Source: Jimgerdemannia flammicorona
Lineage: Eukaryota; Mucoromycota; Endogonomycetes; Endogonales; Endogonaceae
Assembly (NCBI GenBank): GCA_003990745.1
Contig: RBNI01000415.1
Span: 1-31,671, forward strand
Length of the DNA: 31,671 bases
Direction of reading: 5' to 3'
The notes under the pieces were generated by a model. It had not been told where the DNA came from and did no database searches. It saw only the letters and a program-made list of their open reading frames with translations. A program made the translations under genes and the position numbers. Positions within the stretch are counted from its first letter, which is position 1. Every line of letters begins with the position of its first letter. Shown here one piece after another: positions 10,379-20,215 of this stretch.

Positions 10379-10864
10379 CTATACCCTCGCGATCCCCGCT
10401 GCCACGACGGCCGCGACCAGCACGGCAACCCAGGCGCCGTGACGAGTGGATATAGCGCTGCTGCCAGCGTAGGACAATGGCCCATTCATGCCGGTTCGGT
10501 CGTCTGGTATTGGGGCAGAGAGCTTCGATGAAGACGAGGCCGAAGCCTTGCCGGGCGAGGCGGTGTTTACGCTCGCGAAGGGAGTGACGGTGGCGGTAGA
10601 AAATGACAGCGTCGGCTGCGTGACTGTGGAGTTTACCACACCGGCAGAGCTTCCGTTCACGCTGGAGGGGCCTGCGACCACGCTTGAGGCGTTTGCGTCT
10701 ACGCTAGAGGCGCTTGCGGTCACGCTGGCGGAGCTTGCGGCCACGTTAGAAGGTGGGAGGGTTGTTGATTGCGCGTGGGCAACATGTGCGACGTTGGCGA
10801 GGAGTAGCACGAAGAGGGGGAGGAGGAGGAGGAGGCGGGAACGGTGGGAGGATGGGATAGGCAT
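10379..10864 (-). CDS. Small secreted GPI-anchored Ser/Ala-rich cell-surface protein
   Basis: The protein has 161 residues. Residues 1-31 form a classic signal peptide: basic start, a leucine-rich core (residues 11-23) and an AHA cleavage site before Gln32. The middle (about 32-120) is rich in Ser, Ala, Thr and Val, with imperfect repeats of SSV-x-A type and three N-glycosylation sequons (NAS, NGS, NST). The last 18 residues are hydrophobic and follow a small-residue stretch (YAGSSA), as in GPI-anchor signals. It therefore probably sits on the plasma membrane or in the cell wall. The start ATG is preceded by aaatc and a pyrimidine-rich leader, and no intron is needed. Codons are GC-rich, unlike the surrounding transposons. 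No enzymatic or CFEM-type cysteine domain is present, and no specific function can be given. Confidence 0.8.
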   Translation of the reverse strand: MPIPSSHRSRLLLLLPLFVLLLANVAHVAHAQSTTLPPSNVAASSASVTASASSVDANASSVVAGPSSVNGSSAGVVNSTVTQPTLSFSTATVTPFASVNTASPGKASASSSSKLSAPIPDDRTGMNGPLSYAGSSAISTRHGAWVAVLVAAVVAAGIARV

Positions 10865-10985
10865 GATTTACGCTGTCAAATTAATCCGATCTGGAGCGTG
10901 TGAGTTTAGTTGTTTTAAAAAAAGGCGAAGAGCGATAGAAAAAAGGAGGAGTGGGTTGCAGAAGCGAGGAGAGTGTGAATAGGCT
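10865..10985 (-). promoter_or_regulatory. Likely promoter and leader of the GPI-protein gene
   Basis: On the - strand the 120 bp before the ATG hold long pyrimidine tracts (ctcctccttttttctatcgc and ttcgcctttttttaaaac) ending about 50 bp from the start codon. Pyrimidine-rich stretches just upstream of the start are common in filamentous fungal promoters. No clear TATA box is seen. Confidence 0.35.
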
Positions 10986-11760
10986 CCACGACCATGAACC
11001 GTTCAAATGGGCCAGCTCCTGTCAAGCAAGCATGCGCCCACATTTAGGGTATTTGACCGGGGTTGTGTCCCGAAATGGAAAAGAGGCCGCCCCGCTGTAT
11101 TGTTTTGCCAGTTACCCCGTCGCGATTCTCAGTTTGGGTATGGGTCGTGCTTGCTTGCCCGGTTTGGCGCGCATTCTACAATTGGTCCGGTTCGGTCATG
11201 GACTGTACCGGTCCAACATTTCGTCTGCCAGCGCATGAGATCCCTTTTTCCGATTCTTGCTTCGCTTTGGTGTATAAACATGAGTTTGACAGGCCAAAAA
11301 GATTTACGAAAGTGATTGCTGGGTTGTTGGTCGACGGGAGGGTGTGTTGGACATGACAAGTTCTTGCCCGAGTACACTGGGACGTCAATTCGGGTTTGAA
11401 TTTTCGGTTCGCGGAGGTGATTCTGATGATTGGTGCGTGGTGGGCTGGATGGCATTTATTGCTTACATAAGCCCTTTTCTGCTTTCAAATTTCACAAGGT
11501 GGACGTAGTCGACAAGTACGCATCCTCTGCCACCATTGGCAATTTCAACAAGTGAAGTGGTCGGGCATGCATAGTGTTTTCGCGCGTGTGCAATAGGCGT
11601 CTTAACGAAATAAACGCGGATGAATTGTATAATAACGGAGCATTGAGGTTTGTAATGGTGGCATGTGATAGATGTTTGTTTGGATACAAACATTTGCAGT
11701 GATCTCAAGACCTTGGGCCAATCGCTACAATATGTGCAATTTTTTTTTTTTAACCATCTA
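10986..11760. other. Unmutated intergenic sequence, no gene recognised
   Basis: This is DNA of ordinary composition upstream of the GPI-protein gene. Overlapping open frames of 65-108 codons exist on both strands (11007-11708) but carry no recognisable motif and conflict with one another. It ends at a T run (about 11740-11751) just before the RIPed LTR at 11761. It may contain regulatory sequence for the neighbouring gene. Confidence 0.35.
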
Positions 11761-12260
11761 TGTAATGGTTCTAGTTTCTATAAGAGGAATGGAAAGTTCT
11801 GGCAGGCCTAAGGTTGCTCAAAGAAATACTTAGGGTTTAAGTGTTCTCAAAAGGTTTTTGAGAGAACTTTATTCAAATAGACAGAGGGGGTATTTATATA
11901 AGATCTGAAAGAAGGATCCAGAAGGATCTTAAAAATAAAAAGAAGTACTAAAAAAGAACCAAGAATAGATCTCAGCAAAGAATGACTAATATAGTTCTAT
12001 AATATTCCAAAAGATTCTATAACTAGCTATGATAAGATACTTAATACTGAGAAAAGACAAAAATGCTCTAGTGAAGTCTTGATACTAAGAAAGGATTCTC
12101 AAACTAAATTAGATATTATTATAAGAGTTGGTCTCTTTGTTAAGATGAGGGTTAAAAGTTTAGTAGCTGAAAGTTTAAACTCTACAAAGAGTAATTATTT
12201 ATTATCTAATTATATATATGATATCTACTTGTAATATACTTTATATACCTATATATAAAA
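11761..12260 (-). repeat. LTR of Gypsy-4 (3' LTR), RIPed
   Basis: The + strand begins TGTAATGGTTC at the exact point where normal composition ends, so the LTR ends ...CATTACA on the - strand. A TATA-like box (TATATAAATACCCC on the - strand) lies near 11886-11899, in the orientation of the adjoining - strand pol fragment. The inner boundary could not be fixed: the pol frame ends near 12280 and no clear TG start was found, so the right limit is approximate. Confidence 0.55.
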
Positions 12261-12279
12261 ATACATTAAGCTAATAAGT

Positions 12280-12956
12280 TGAGACTAGAGATGAGTACTG
12301 CTTTTGCTCAAAGTCTTGAATAAGATCTTTTATATTTTTAAGATTAACTAATAGTTTTCAGATAATATTATATATATTCAGAATAATCTATCTACTTAAC
12401 TAGATATTTAGATTAATATAATGAATTCTCTTATTGAGAATTTTCTCAATTTCATATTCAATATAATCATTAATAATAATAAAGATAGATAGTTTGAAGA
12501 TTTTACTAGAGTAAAGTGATAACTAATTTCAGATCTCAAGATAAGATATATAAAAAACTAAATAAATTTATATAGTTTTGGATAGCTTGAGACAATAGAA
12601 GAATACTAAGACTTATTCTGTAATCTCAAAGAATCTAATAAACTTAAATTGAAACTTATTTATAAGATAATTGACTTTTAATTATATTTTGAGATTCTCA
12701 ATAGATAGAAGAACTTGATCACTAATAGGAGGTGATATTATAATATTTTTTTATCAGTATACTTTGCTTAATATCAGATCTTCAGAAGATTTATAATAGT
12801 AATCTTAAGTAGTTTATCTATCTTATAAATAAGATTCTTAGTGGTTGAAATGTATATTTAACTATTTTTCTAAAAAGAGACTAGACTTGCAGAAGTCTCA
12901 GAGTTTTAACTATAAATTAACTAGAAAGGAGAAATATTAATAGATAATTAGACTAT
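12280..12956 (-). pseudogene. Gypsy-4 pol C-terminus with chromodomain, RIP-inactivated fragment
   Basis: On the - strand the frame reads as the integrase C-terminal module (LSIENLKI, KFQFKFIRFFEI, LKLSKTI*IYLVFYISYLEI, resembling the usual LSTRNL...KF.GPF.I...YRL.LP....IHPVFHVSLLE). A chromodomain follows: IEYEIEKILNKRIHY near 12475, then a tail resembling ...ENL.N..DLI..FE. Chromodomains tether this retroelement class to modified histones. The fragment is cut at 12957 by the 5' LTR of Gypsy-2, and the rest of the element is not found in the window. All stops are RIP-type. Confidence 0.75.
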
Positions 12957-13321
12957 TGTAACGGTTCGTTACATGCGAATCCGCGTCATCCGCCATTCGA
13001 GAAATCCGCGTTACATACCATTCAAGTCCACTGAATCCGCGCCATTCAAGAAGGGAAGGATGCAACGGTTCATTACATGCGAATCCGCGTCATCCGCCAT
13101 TCGAGAAATCCGCGTCATCCAAAGAAAACCGCGAAGTCCACAGACCTCAGATCTGACTTGTTAACGATTCCGAGCCTGATCAACTTGGGATACAAGCACA
13201 GTCTCTTCTAAAGCAAGAACCTGAAGGCGATACTTGGACTCAGTGCTTCCTCAAGAACTCAGAACTCAGGGCCAATAGTCACCATTGATTATCCGCAATG
13301 TAGTAATTCTATTGATGTACA
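12957..13321 (+). repeat. 5' LTR of Gypsy-2, not RIPed
   Basis: It starts TGTAACGGTTCG and ends gatgtaca, followed closely by a primer-site-like sequence. It contains a direct duplication: the 52-bp block starting aacggttcgttacatgcgaa at about 12960 recurs at about 13063 (one mismatch). Unlike the DNA on both sides it is full of CpG (gcgaatccgcgtcatccgcc). The short open frame at 12973-13164 is a by-product of that composition and of the repeat, not a gene. Confidence 0.72.
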
Positions 13322-13324
13322 ATT

Positions 13325-13340
13325 TGGTAGCAGCAGATGG
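13325..13340 (+). other. Primer binding site of Gypsy-2
   Basis: The sequence tggtagcagcagatgg begins 4 bases after the LTR end. It starts with TGG, the complement of a tRNA CCA tail, and resembles the initiator-methionine type tggtagcagagc used by many Gypsy elements. The tRNA was not identified. Confidence 0.5.
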
Positions 13341-13344
13341 TTTC

Positions 13345-15190
13345 TCACTACCCATGAGCAACCCTTCTTCAAGAATACTACAAACAATCAGACAGGTCAA
13401 TGCCACCAATATTTATGGTAATAGCCAAGGAATACCTTCACCCTAGATACCCCCTAGACCTAAGCCAAAGAATCCAATAGAATCATCACCAAGTGGACTA
13501 AAACCTACACCAACTAAGAAGAGTTTGACAAACTCAATAATAAAACAATCCAAGAAGTATTCAATACCTTCTTTATACTCAACAAAGAAGTCCCTTATAC
13601 CCCAGAACTCAAGGAGAGATTCAACAATCTAGTTAGCAGTCACTTTTATAAGAAATGTACATGAGAATCTATTGAAGCTATAACTAAATATTTTCTGAAT
13701 TTCCTTTCAAACAATTGCTACTATAAGGTCAAAGCTTTTCTGAACTATAAGAGATACTATACCTATCAGAAGAAATCCCACTTCTACTATTGAATTCTCT
13801 ATATACAAGCAAAAATAATCTAGCAACAAGAGCCATAAGCTGTTGGATCTAGTAGAATTCTTATCACATTATCCAGACCTAGAAGAATAATTGAAGAAAC
13901 TCCCAAATCTGATTTAGGTGACCCCAGTACTATTATAGAACTACCATCAAGGACATCAAGTCTACCCAAGATTACAGCAGATCCAATAATCACTCTATTG
14001 AAACTGCTAGCCTACAGACTTACCCATCTTAGTGATATCATAGAAGAATCAGTCCTAACCCACAATTGATATATAATAGTAATCAAAGAAAAACCTCAAC
14101 CATTCTACTAAATAGACAATATAGATAGTAGAATAGCATTAGCTAATAACAAGATAGTAGTATTGGCTGACTAAGTAGCCATACTCACTCAAGCTCTCTA
14201 TCTCAGCATTAAAATGAATAAGCCTACAAAAGGCCTCTACCTCACCCTATTTGAAGACAAAGCAGACCAAGTAATAATATTTATAAGATAAGTTAATACT
14301 AACTACTATACTAATAGTTGGAATGATAACCAAAGTCTAGATAATATCCTTAAAAATAATATATATTATAAGATTGAAGACCTCTATATAACCATAAGCT
14401 TATAAGTAAAAAAGATTGTCATATATTTCACAGGCATAGCTATTCAGTAGTGGAACAATCTATTAATATATTCTCTTACTTGAGAAATCTGTGCTGAAAT
14501 CCTTACAAGTGATGGAGATGATAATTACTCTAACTACAAAGTCTACTCAGCTATCATAAGATTAAAGGAGCTAATCATTTAGCAGATCTGTAGCTCTACC
14601 TATATTGTTAAAGCTAGAACTAAGCTCAGAAACCTATAATTCTATAATGATAGAAAAGAAGACCTTGAAGCATTTGTTATAAGACTAGAAATTCTCCTGA
14701 ACACTATAAGAGCAGAATACAGTCACTGAGAACAGACAGTAAATAGAACCCAAGCTGCCTATTTTTTTTGATACTATCTCTGAATAGTTATCAGAAAAAA
14801 TCTATAAGTAAGGATGACTCTATAATTGTCTACATAAGTAATAGTACCTAGGATAAGCTATTATCTGAGTATATACTATCCTCATAGTCTAAAGACTAAG
14901 AGATAACAGAAACAACAATAGAGAAGACAAATAACATCAATTCAAAAAGAAGTATGAACTATAGAATGAGTCCTCAAGACCACCAAGAGGATTTAAGAAA
15001 CTGTCTGATAAGAAAATAGAAGAACTTATGAAGAAAAGAGTATGTTTTCATTATAAGAAGAGAAGATATATATCTTACAAGTATCTCAATAAGAAGACCA
15101 ATACAAACAAAGAACTATTCTTCTCTTATACTGTCACTATGATAGGAGACAACTCTAAAGAAACTTCTGAAAAAATCAAGATCAAGAGAT
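13345..15190 (+). pseudogene. Gypsy-2 gag with damaged zinc knuckle
   Basis: Frames downstream of the primer site read as a capsid-like protein, for example PYTPELKERFNNLVSSHFYKK at about 13590, and later FTGIAIQQWNNLL (about 14430), EDLEAFVIRLEILLNTIRAEY (about 14660) and more. Near 15043-15084 lies a zinc knuckle in which three of the four metal ligands are lost: the C-x2-C-x4-H-x4-C pattern reads C, Tyr, Tyr, Tyr. Each change needs a single RIP-type transition (TGY to TAY, CAY to TAY). Many TAG and TGA stops also break the frame. This protein would have packaged the element's RNA. Confidence 0.7.
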
Positions 15191-15194
15191 TCTA

Positions 15195-15600
15195 CATTAC
15201 TGCAAAAATTTCAGATAAGGCACATGAATTCAATACTAGCTATAATCTTTAATATAGCATAGAAGTAACCATTGAATCAAGCAAGTAAGCAACCATCAAT
15301 ACAGGCATTAGAATGGAAGTACCTATGAGAACCTATATATATCTTATAGAAAGAAGTAGTCTGGCCAGAGAAGAGAAATACCATATAGCTAGAGGAGTCA
15401 TAGACCAGAGATTCAAAGGTGAAATCAAAGTTCTACTGTATAATACTCAATAAAAGGCCATCAAAATCACCTGTGAAAAATGAATCACCAAAGCTATCAT
15501 TGAAGTAATATGTAATGACCTTAAAGTAGAAGAAACAAGTGAACTGTCACCTTCTGATAGAGGAGAAAAAGCCTTTAGATTTATAGAAAAGCATACTGAT
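15195..15600 (+). pseudogene. Gypsy-2 dUTPase domain between gag and protease
   Basis: A frame running on from the zinc-knuckle frame reads KAHEFNTSYNL (usual A..FD.GYDL), TINTGIRMEVP, IERSSLARE (motif 2), RGVIDQRFKGEIKVLL (motif 3, catalytic Asp kept), a motif 4 remnant ITKAIIEV, and RGEKAFRFIEK (motif 5, usually RG..GFGSTEK). Only two in-frame stops fall inside the core, both RIP-type. The enzyme would convert dUTP to dUMP during reverse transcription. Here it lies upstream of the protease, which is found only beyond the Gypsy-3 insertion, so the order differs from Gypsy-3. The region 15600-15931 continues the polyprotein without a recognised domain. Confidence 0.85.
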
Positions 15601-16160
15601 AAGACTAAGGAAAAGACTAAGATACAAAAGATTATCTATATTGAAGAACTCTAAGACCAAGACCAGAAATGGTACTAGTGCATTGTCAATAGATATGTCC
15701 CCACAAGACAATATCTCCATAGAATCAAGATATACTATTTCGAATATATAGGAGAATATACATATTATATGTGTCCTCAAATCTTAGAAATATAAGCCAA
15801 CTATCTCAGAATGATAGGATAAAGAGATCAAAAACATCAATAATGAAGATAGAGAAGCACAAGATTGAGGAGAAGAAGCTATTCCAGAAATAATTGCTAT
15901 CTGATAAGAGATCAATATAGAATATATCTGCTGTCACATAGTGGTCGCTAAGTTCTTCAAATACATTAGATCTCTTTAAGATATATCTCTTAGACTAACT
16001 CAAGTTTGTTATAAGCAAGTTCTTATTGGAGTATCTTCCCAAGGTCTTATAGTCCTCAAACTTCTTATCTTTAAACTGTCTTGTTATCTCTTAGATTGCT
16101 TGCAAGGAAGTGTATATAAGTGAACTGGAACTGACTTTATTTCAGAGGAAATGAGAGGAG

Positions 16161-16168
16161 TATTTATA
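16161..16168 (-). promoter_or_regulatory. Putative TATA box of the Gypsy-3 LTR
   Basis: On the - strand the sequence is TATAAATA followed by ctcctctcatttcc; the same box is at 23347-23354 in the 5' LTR. It lies about 190 bp downstream of the U3 frame and about 230 bp from the LTR end, leaving room for R and U5. Confidence 0.5.
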
Positions 16169-16360
16169 CAAAATATAATTCAATGATTGCTAAGATATAA
16201 AGCTAAATATAAATTTCAATAACTAAAATAAAATGCCAGGACAGGAAAAACTGCTAAGTTCCAGGGTTGGTACTAATAGTTATATAGGTTCAAGATGCTG
16301 GTATAATTCAGTATTATATCAAAATGCCAGTGCTGGCATTATTCAGTATAAACAAGAGAC

Positions 16361-17437
16361 TTAGAGCAGAATGTTCAGAACTATGGGGGCTTCATCATCA
16401 GAGGTCAGGATGTCTTCAAAGGAGATGAGATCTGTAAACATCTTATCTGTTTTATCATTGTCATCACATAGGTCACATGTTTCACATATTTCATGTGCTT
16501 TGCATATATCATATAAGATGATATCATTGCCAATGACATCATCACATTTAGTGATGGGGAAATTGGGGGCTCTCTAATCTATAAGGTTCTCTTCCACAAA
16601 ATAGGGGACAAATGTGAGGTCTTGGGGAGGTCTAATCTAGATACTTGGGCCTTGGAATACTGAGATCAATCCTTGTAGGAATTGATCTGAGTTGTCCTGG
16701 AGAATGGGATGTCAGAAGTCTTCTACTTCATCACTATTGAGGGTGATAGTGAACTGGGCTTCTATAGCCACCCTGGCTTCTAGTGCATTGATACAGCAGG
16801 ATAATAGGTCTCTGAAATCTGAGACTCTAACATACTCTAAGTTGGAAATTGACCATGGTACATGCCTGAAGATCTGATAAATCTTCTTAGCTGTCCTTGT
16901 TTTACATATATCCATAGGAGTGGTATCTTGTAGCTCTTGTGGGCTGGTCTGTGGGAACTTCCAGCAGAGGAGGTTTTCTATTTCATACTCCTACTACATT
17001 TGGAGGCATTTGGTAGCAATAGTGATCCTTGTTTCCATTTTACAGTGGTAGAAGATATAGTGATAAGAGTCTGCAGTACTCAGGTTGACACTAGGAGTCT
17101 TTCTTGAGCAGGTCCTCATGGCTCTTCTGATGTCTTGGAACATCCTTTCTTCAATCAAAGTGTCTTAGTGGTTTCTTGACCTTGAGGTTTGGTGGGCAAT
17201 AGGTATTTTATTTATAGTGAGTCTTTGAGCTATTTTGGGATTGGTGGGTCTTGTTGGTTGCTATTACTGCAGTTCCTTAGTCCTTCTTTTATATTTCTCA
17301 AGATCCTTGTACTGTGGTCACAATGACTTACAGTTGGTCATTATTGTTCATCTCATATACCATATAATCTTCTTGTGCTCTGATCTGATAACTTGTAAAA
17401 AAAGGCTGTCTCCTGTACTGATGTCATCATTCTGAGA
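16361..17437 (-). pseudogene. U3-encoded 359-codon frame of unknown function, 3' LTR copy
   Basis: A sense-strand frame runs from just after the LTR start to 16361, ahead of the TATA box. Its stops are TAG, TAA or TGA at places where the other LTR copy often has Gln or Trp. Readable parts include a basic N-terminal third, a central stretch (KIYQIFRHVPWSISNLEYVR, FRDLL, SDEVEDF) and an acidic C-terminus with cysteines spaced C-x5-C-x2-C-x2-C (ICKAHEICETCDLC). No family is recognised, and no signal or membrane segment is clear. There is no early ATG that leaves a long intact piece; the longest ATG piece is 16712-16915. In a retroelement RNA this region would lie at the 3' end, after pol. Confidence 0.6.
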
Positions 17438-17447
17438 TCACTGTTAT

Positions 17448-17460
17448 ATCTTCCTCCTGA
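17448..17460 (-). other. Polypurine tract of Gypsy-3
   Basis: On the - strand the sequence caggaggaaga immediately precedes the 3' LTR. Such tracts prime plus-strand DNA synthesis. The same aggaggaag motif occurs at 31549-31560 in a RIPed fragment. Confidence 0.7.
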
Positions 17461-17879
17461 ATAAGGATCTTCTTGAGCATCCTTATTCATTGGTCTAGTC
17501 CTGAAAAATTTTCTGATCTCATAACCTCTGGCAAGGGGTCGAAAAGTGGTGTTTATGGGCTGATATCTTCCCTATGTATTTTGGCATAATGGTGAAAGAT
17601 TGCTCTCTTCATATAGAGCAAGGGCCTGATTCTGATCTTGATCAATCAGTTGATGGTTTGAACTCTTCTGGCTTTGAAAGTCTCATGGATAAGTAGTTGC
17701 TGGTGCCATATCTCTTAGAGAATGGTTCAGACAGATAGCCTGCTGGTCACAGAACATGCTGTTATGATTATCAGACTAGAACCTCATAGGTGGTCATCAC
17801 ATTTTACTTCTCTTATATAGGTTCATGATACTTCTTGAGTCTGTTTCTATATATTGTGGTAGGCAGTATGGTCTCTGAG

Positions 17880-18960
17880 ATTTTTCTAAGCCAGAAGGTA
17901 GTTCCCTTGATATCTTGTATGTAGAAGGGTCCTTCCCATTTGGGCTCCAGTTTTCATGACCATGAGTCTTCTACTATATTTTGATACAGTAGAACCTTTT
18001 CTCTGATTTGGATGAGTTCTAGGGTCTTGTGATTCTTTTCTACATTCTTCCTTATCAGCACTTGTAACTTGATGAGGTAATCTTCAGCCTTCTTCCTAAT
18101 TTGGTGTAGTCTCTGAATTTCTGCATCAACCCATCTCTAAGTTAGGTCTAGATTTGTGGCTAAGGTTTCATCAGAATCTTCTTCTTTGAAGAGTAGTTCT
18201 CTTAGGATAAAGTGTGTACTCTGTAATCATATGTCTCATAGAATGGAGAGAGCAGTTGGGAGATAATTATCCCAATTCTCATATATCTCTAAGATCTTTG
18301 CCAGGATGTTCTTGAGGGTCTTATTGGTTCTCTCTGTCTGTCCATTTCCTTGAGGGTGGTATGTGATGGTCTTGATGTACTGGATCTTGTATTTCTGATA
18401 TATTATCTTATAGAATCTATTGACAAATTCTGTATCATGGTCTGTTGTGATTTGCTTTAGTGTCTTGTAGCAGCAGATGATTTCTCAGTGCAGGAAGTTA
18501 GCTATAGAGAGAGCATTGGCTTCTTGTAATACTCCTACTTCTATCTATTTAGTGAAGAGGTCTACAATAACTATAATATAGTAGTTTCCTGATAGTATTA
18601 CTGGTAGTGGCCCAATGATATCTATTGCAATATGGTGGAAGGGGATAGGCTCAATTCTTGATGACCTGGGTGCCTGATCTTTCTGATCTTATTTCTGTTT
18701 TTGGCACTTATCACACCCTTTGACAAATTGGTGCAGGTCTTCTTCCATCTTGAGTCACTACATGGTTCTTCTTGCCTTATTATATATGTTAGTTCCTCCT
18801 AGGTATCCTTGTTCATGTACTTCCTTCATTACTTGATACTTCTTGTGTTTGGATATTACTAGCTTTCCTTCTTTTCTGAGTATAATATTATCTAGTTAAA
18901 ACTGTTTTCAAGTCTGGTTGATAATGGTGATTGTCCAGGGTTCGAGGTGGTTGGGCATCT
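17880..18960 (-). pseudogene. Gypsy-3 integrase
   Basis: On the - strand the zinc-binding module is seen as VHEQGYLGG and GCDKCQKQK (HHCC). The catalytic core shows IAIDIIGPLPVIL (first Asp), TDHDTEFVNRF (second Asp) and YHPQGNGQTERTNKTLK (Glu). The C-terminal module reads EPKWEGPFYIQDIKGTTFWL. Catalytic residues are intact; inactivation is by scattered TAG and TGA codons. No chromodomain follows, unlike Gypsy-2 and Gypsy-4. Beyond about 17880 to the polypurine tract the sequence is a probable untranslated tail with no recognised domain. Confidence 0.85.
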
Positions 18961-19049
18961 TCTACTACCCAAAATAGCTGATTAATTCATAGTATAGCTC
19001 CTTATTCATATTGAATAGTCTTGATGGGAGTGTTTTGGGGTATCCTTGA

Positions 19050-20200
19050 GAGTGTATCAGCATTGGTATTGGTTCTTCCTGAGTGGTGCTTGATAGTATA
19101 GTCATACTCTTGCAGCCTGTAGATCTATCTGGCATATATTCCTTTGGGGTTTAGAGTGTGGAATAGCCAGGCAAAAGCAGAATGGTCTGTTTGAATAGTG
19201 AAGTATTTCTTGGCTAGGTAGTAGTGGAACTTGTCTACTGCTCAAACTACTGCTAAGTATTTGAGCTTATATGACTCATAGTTCTGTTCTGCTCTGTGGG
19301 TACCTTAGCTTGTATAGGAGATGACATATTCATGTCTATCTTTCTTCTGAGTTAGGACTGCTCTAAGTCCTATAGCACTTGCATCTGTCTGCAGGATGAA
19401 TTCTAGATCCCAATCTGGTCTTCTGAGGATAGGTGCTTGGGTCAACCTAGTCTTGAGTTTATTGAAGGTTTCTTGGCACTCCTTGGTCCATTCAAATTTG
19501 GTTTCCTTCTTCAGTAGCTTGTAGATAGGTGCTGTAATGTTAGAATATCCTTTGATGAATCTTCTGTGGTTGTTCTGAGTCTTGGGTAGGCTGCAACAGC
19601 CTCAATCTTCATGGGGTCTGTATGGATTCTGGTCTGGTTGATGAGGTGTTCTAGATAGGTGATTTCTTGAGCTGCAAACTTGCATTTCTTGGACTTGATG
19701 TAAAGGCCATACTTCTTGAGCTTCTTGAGGGCTAGCTATATGTAATTGACATATTCCTATACAGTATTGCTGAAGATGATCATATCATTAACATAGACAA
19801 AGAGCCATTTTCCAATCTCATTGCTGAAGACTCTGTTCATCATTTACTGAAAACTTACTGGGGCATTACACATTCTAAATGGCATTTGCAGATAGATATA
19901 GGTGGTATCAGGTGTGATAAAGACTAATTTCTCACTGACATCTTGAGTGAGACCAATCTGATAGAAGCCTGAGAACAGATCCAAGGTAGTGTAGTATTTG
20001 GCTTCACTTCCAAGGGTGGTAAGGATTTCTTGAATATTTGGCAAGGGCTGCCTATCCTTCTTGGTGATAGCATTGAGCTTCCTGTAGTCAATACAGAGTC
20101 TTAGCACAAACTCTTCAGGCTTGCTTCCTTTTTTTGGGATGAGGATAATGGGTGAAGCCCAGAGACTGATAGCTTGCTTGATGATTCCAGCTTCTTCCAT
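19050..20200 (-). pseudogene. Gypsy-3 reverse transcriptase and RNase H, with frameshift
   Basis: RT starts with EEAGIIKQAISLWASPIILIPKK and continues through CIDYRKLNAITKKDRQPLP, TLDLFSGFYQIGL and MPFRMCNAPVSFQ, all typical Ty3/Gypsy blocks. The polymerase box reads YVND instead of YVDD, a single G-to-A change that would abolish catalysis. Near 19585-19605 the frame shifts by one base, and the segment before NNHRRFIKGYS is about ten residues shorter than usual, so a small deletion is likely. RNase H follows with LQTDASAIG and FTIQTDHSAFAWLF. This is one of the few lesions in the element that is not a simple transition. Confidence 0.85.
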
Positions 20201-20215
20201 TTCCTTGAGTTCTGC

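Larger units (their letters stand above)
15932..17447 (-). repeat. 3' LTR of Gypsy-3
   Basis: It is a direct repeat of 23117-25855 (minus the insert), with about one transition per ten bases and nearly no indels. On the - strand it runs from TATAACAGTGA (TGTAACAGTGA in the other copy) to CTATGTGACA. A long open frame fills the U3 part, followed by a palindrome (16325-16338), a TATA box and a short R-U5 of roughly 200 bp. At 1516 bp it is long for a fungal Gypsy LTR. Confidence 0.9.

Noticed and set aside
10488..10982. A 164-codon + strand frame opposite the GPI-protein gene.
   Set aside because: It is the antisense of a GC-rich repetitive coding sequence; it has no signal or domain, while the - strand frame has a full signal peptide and GPI signal.
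11007..11455. Overlapping frames of about 100 codons on both strands.
   Set aside because: They overlap one another in several phases and carry no recognisable motif.
12973..13164. A 63-codon frame in the Gypsy-2 LTR.
   Set aside because: It follows from the GC-rich direct duplication in the LTR and is not supported by any other evidence.
18936..18960. A ggttcgaggt motif resembling the B box of a tRNA gene.
   Set aside because: No cloverleaf or A box is present, and it lies in the Gypsy-3 pol coding region.
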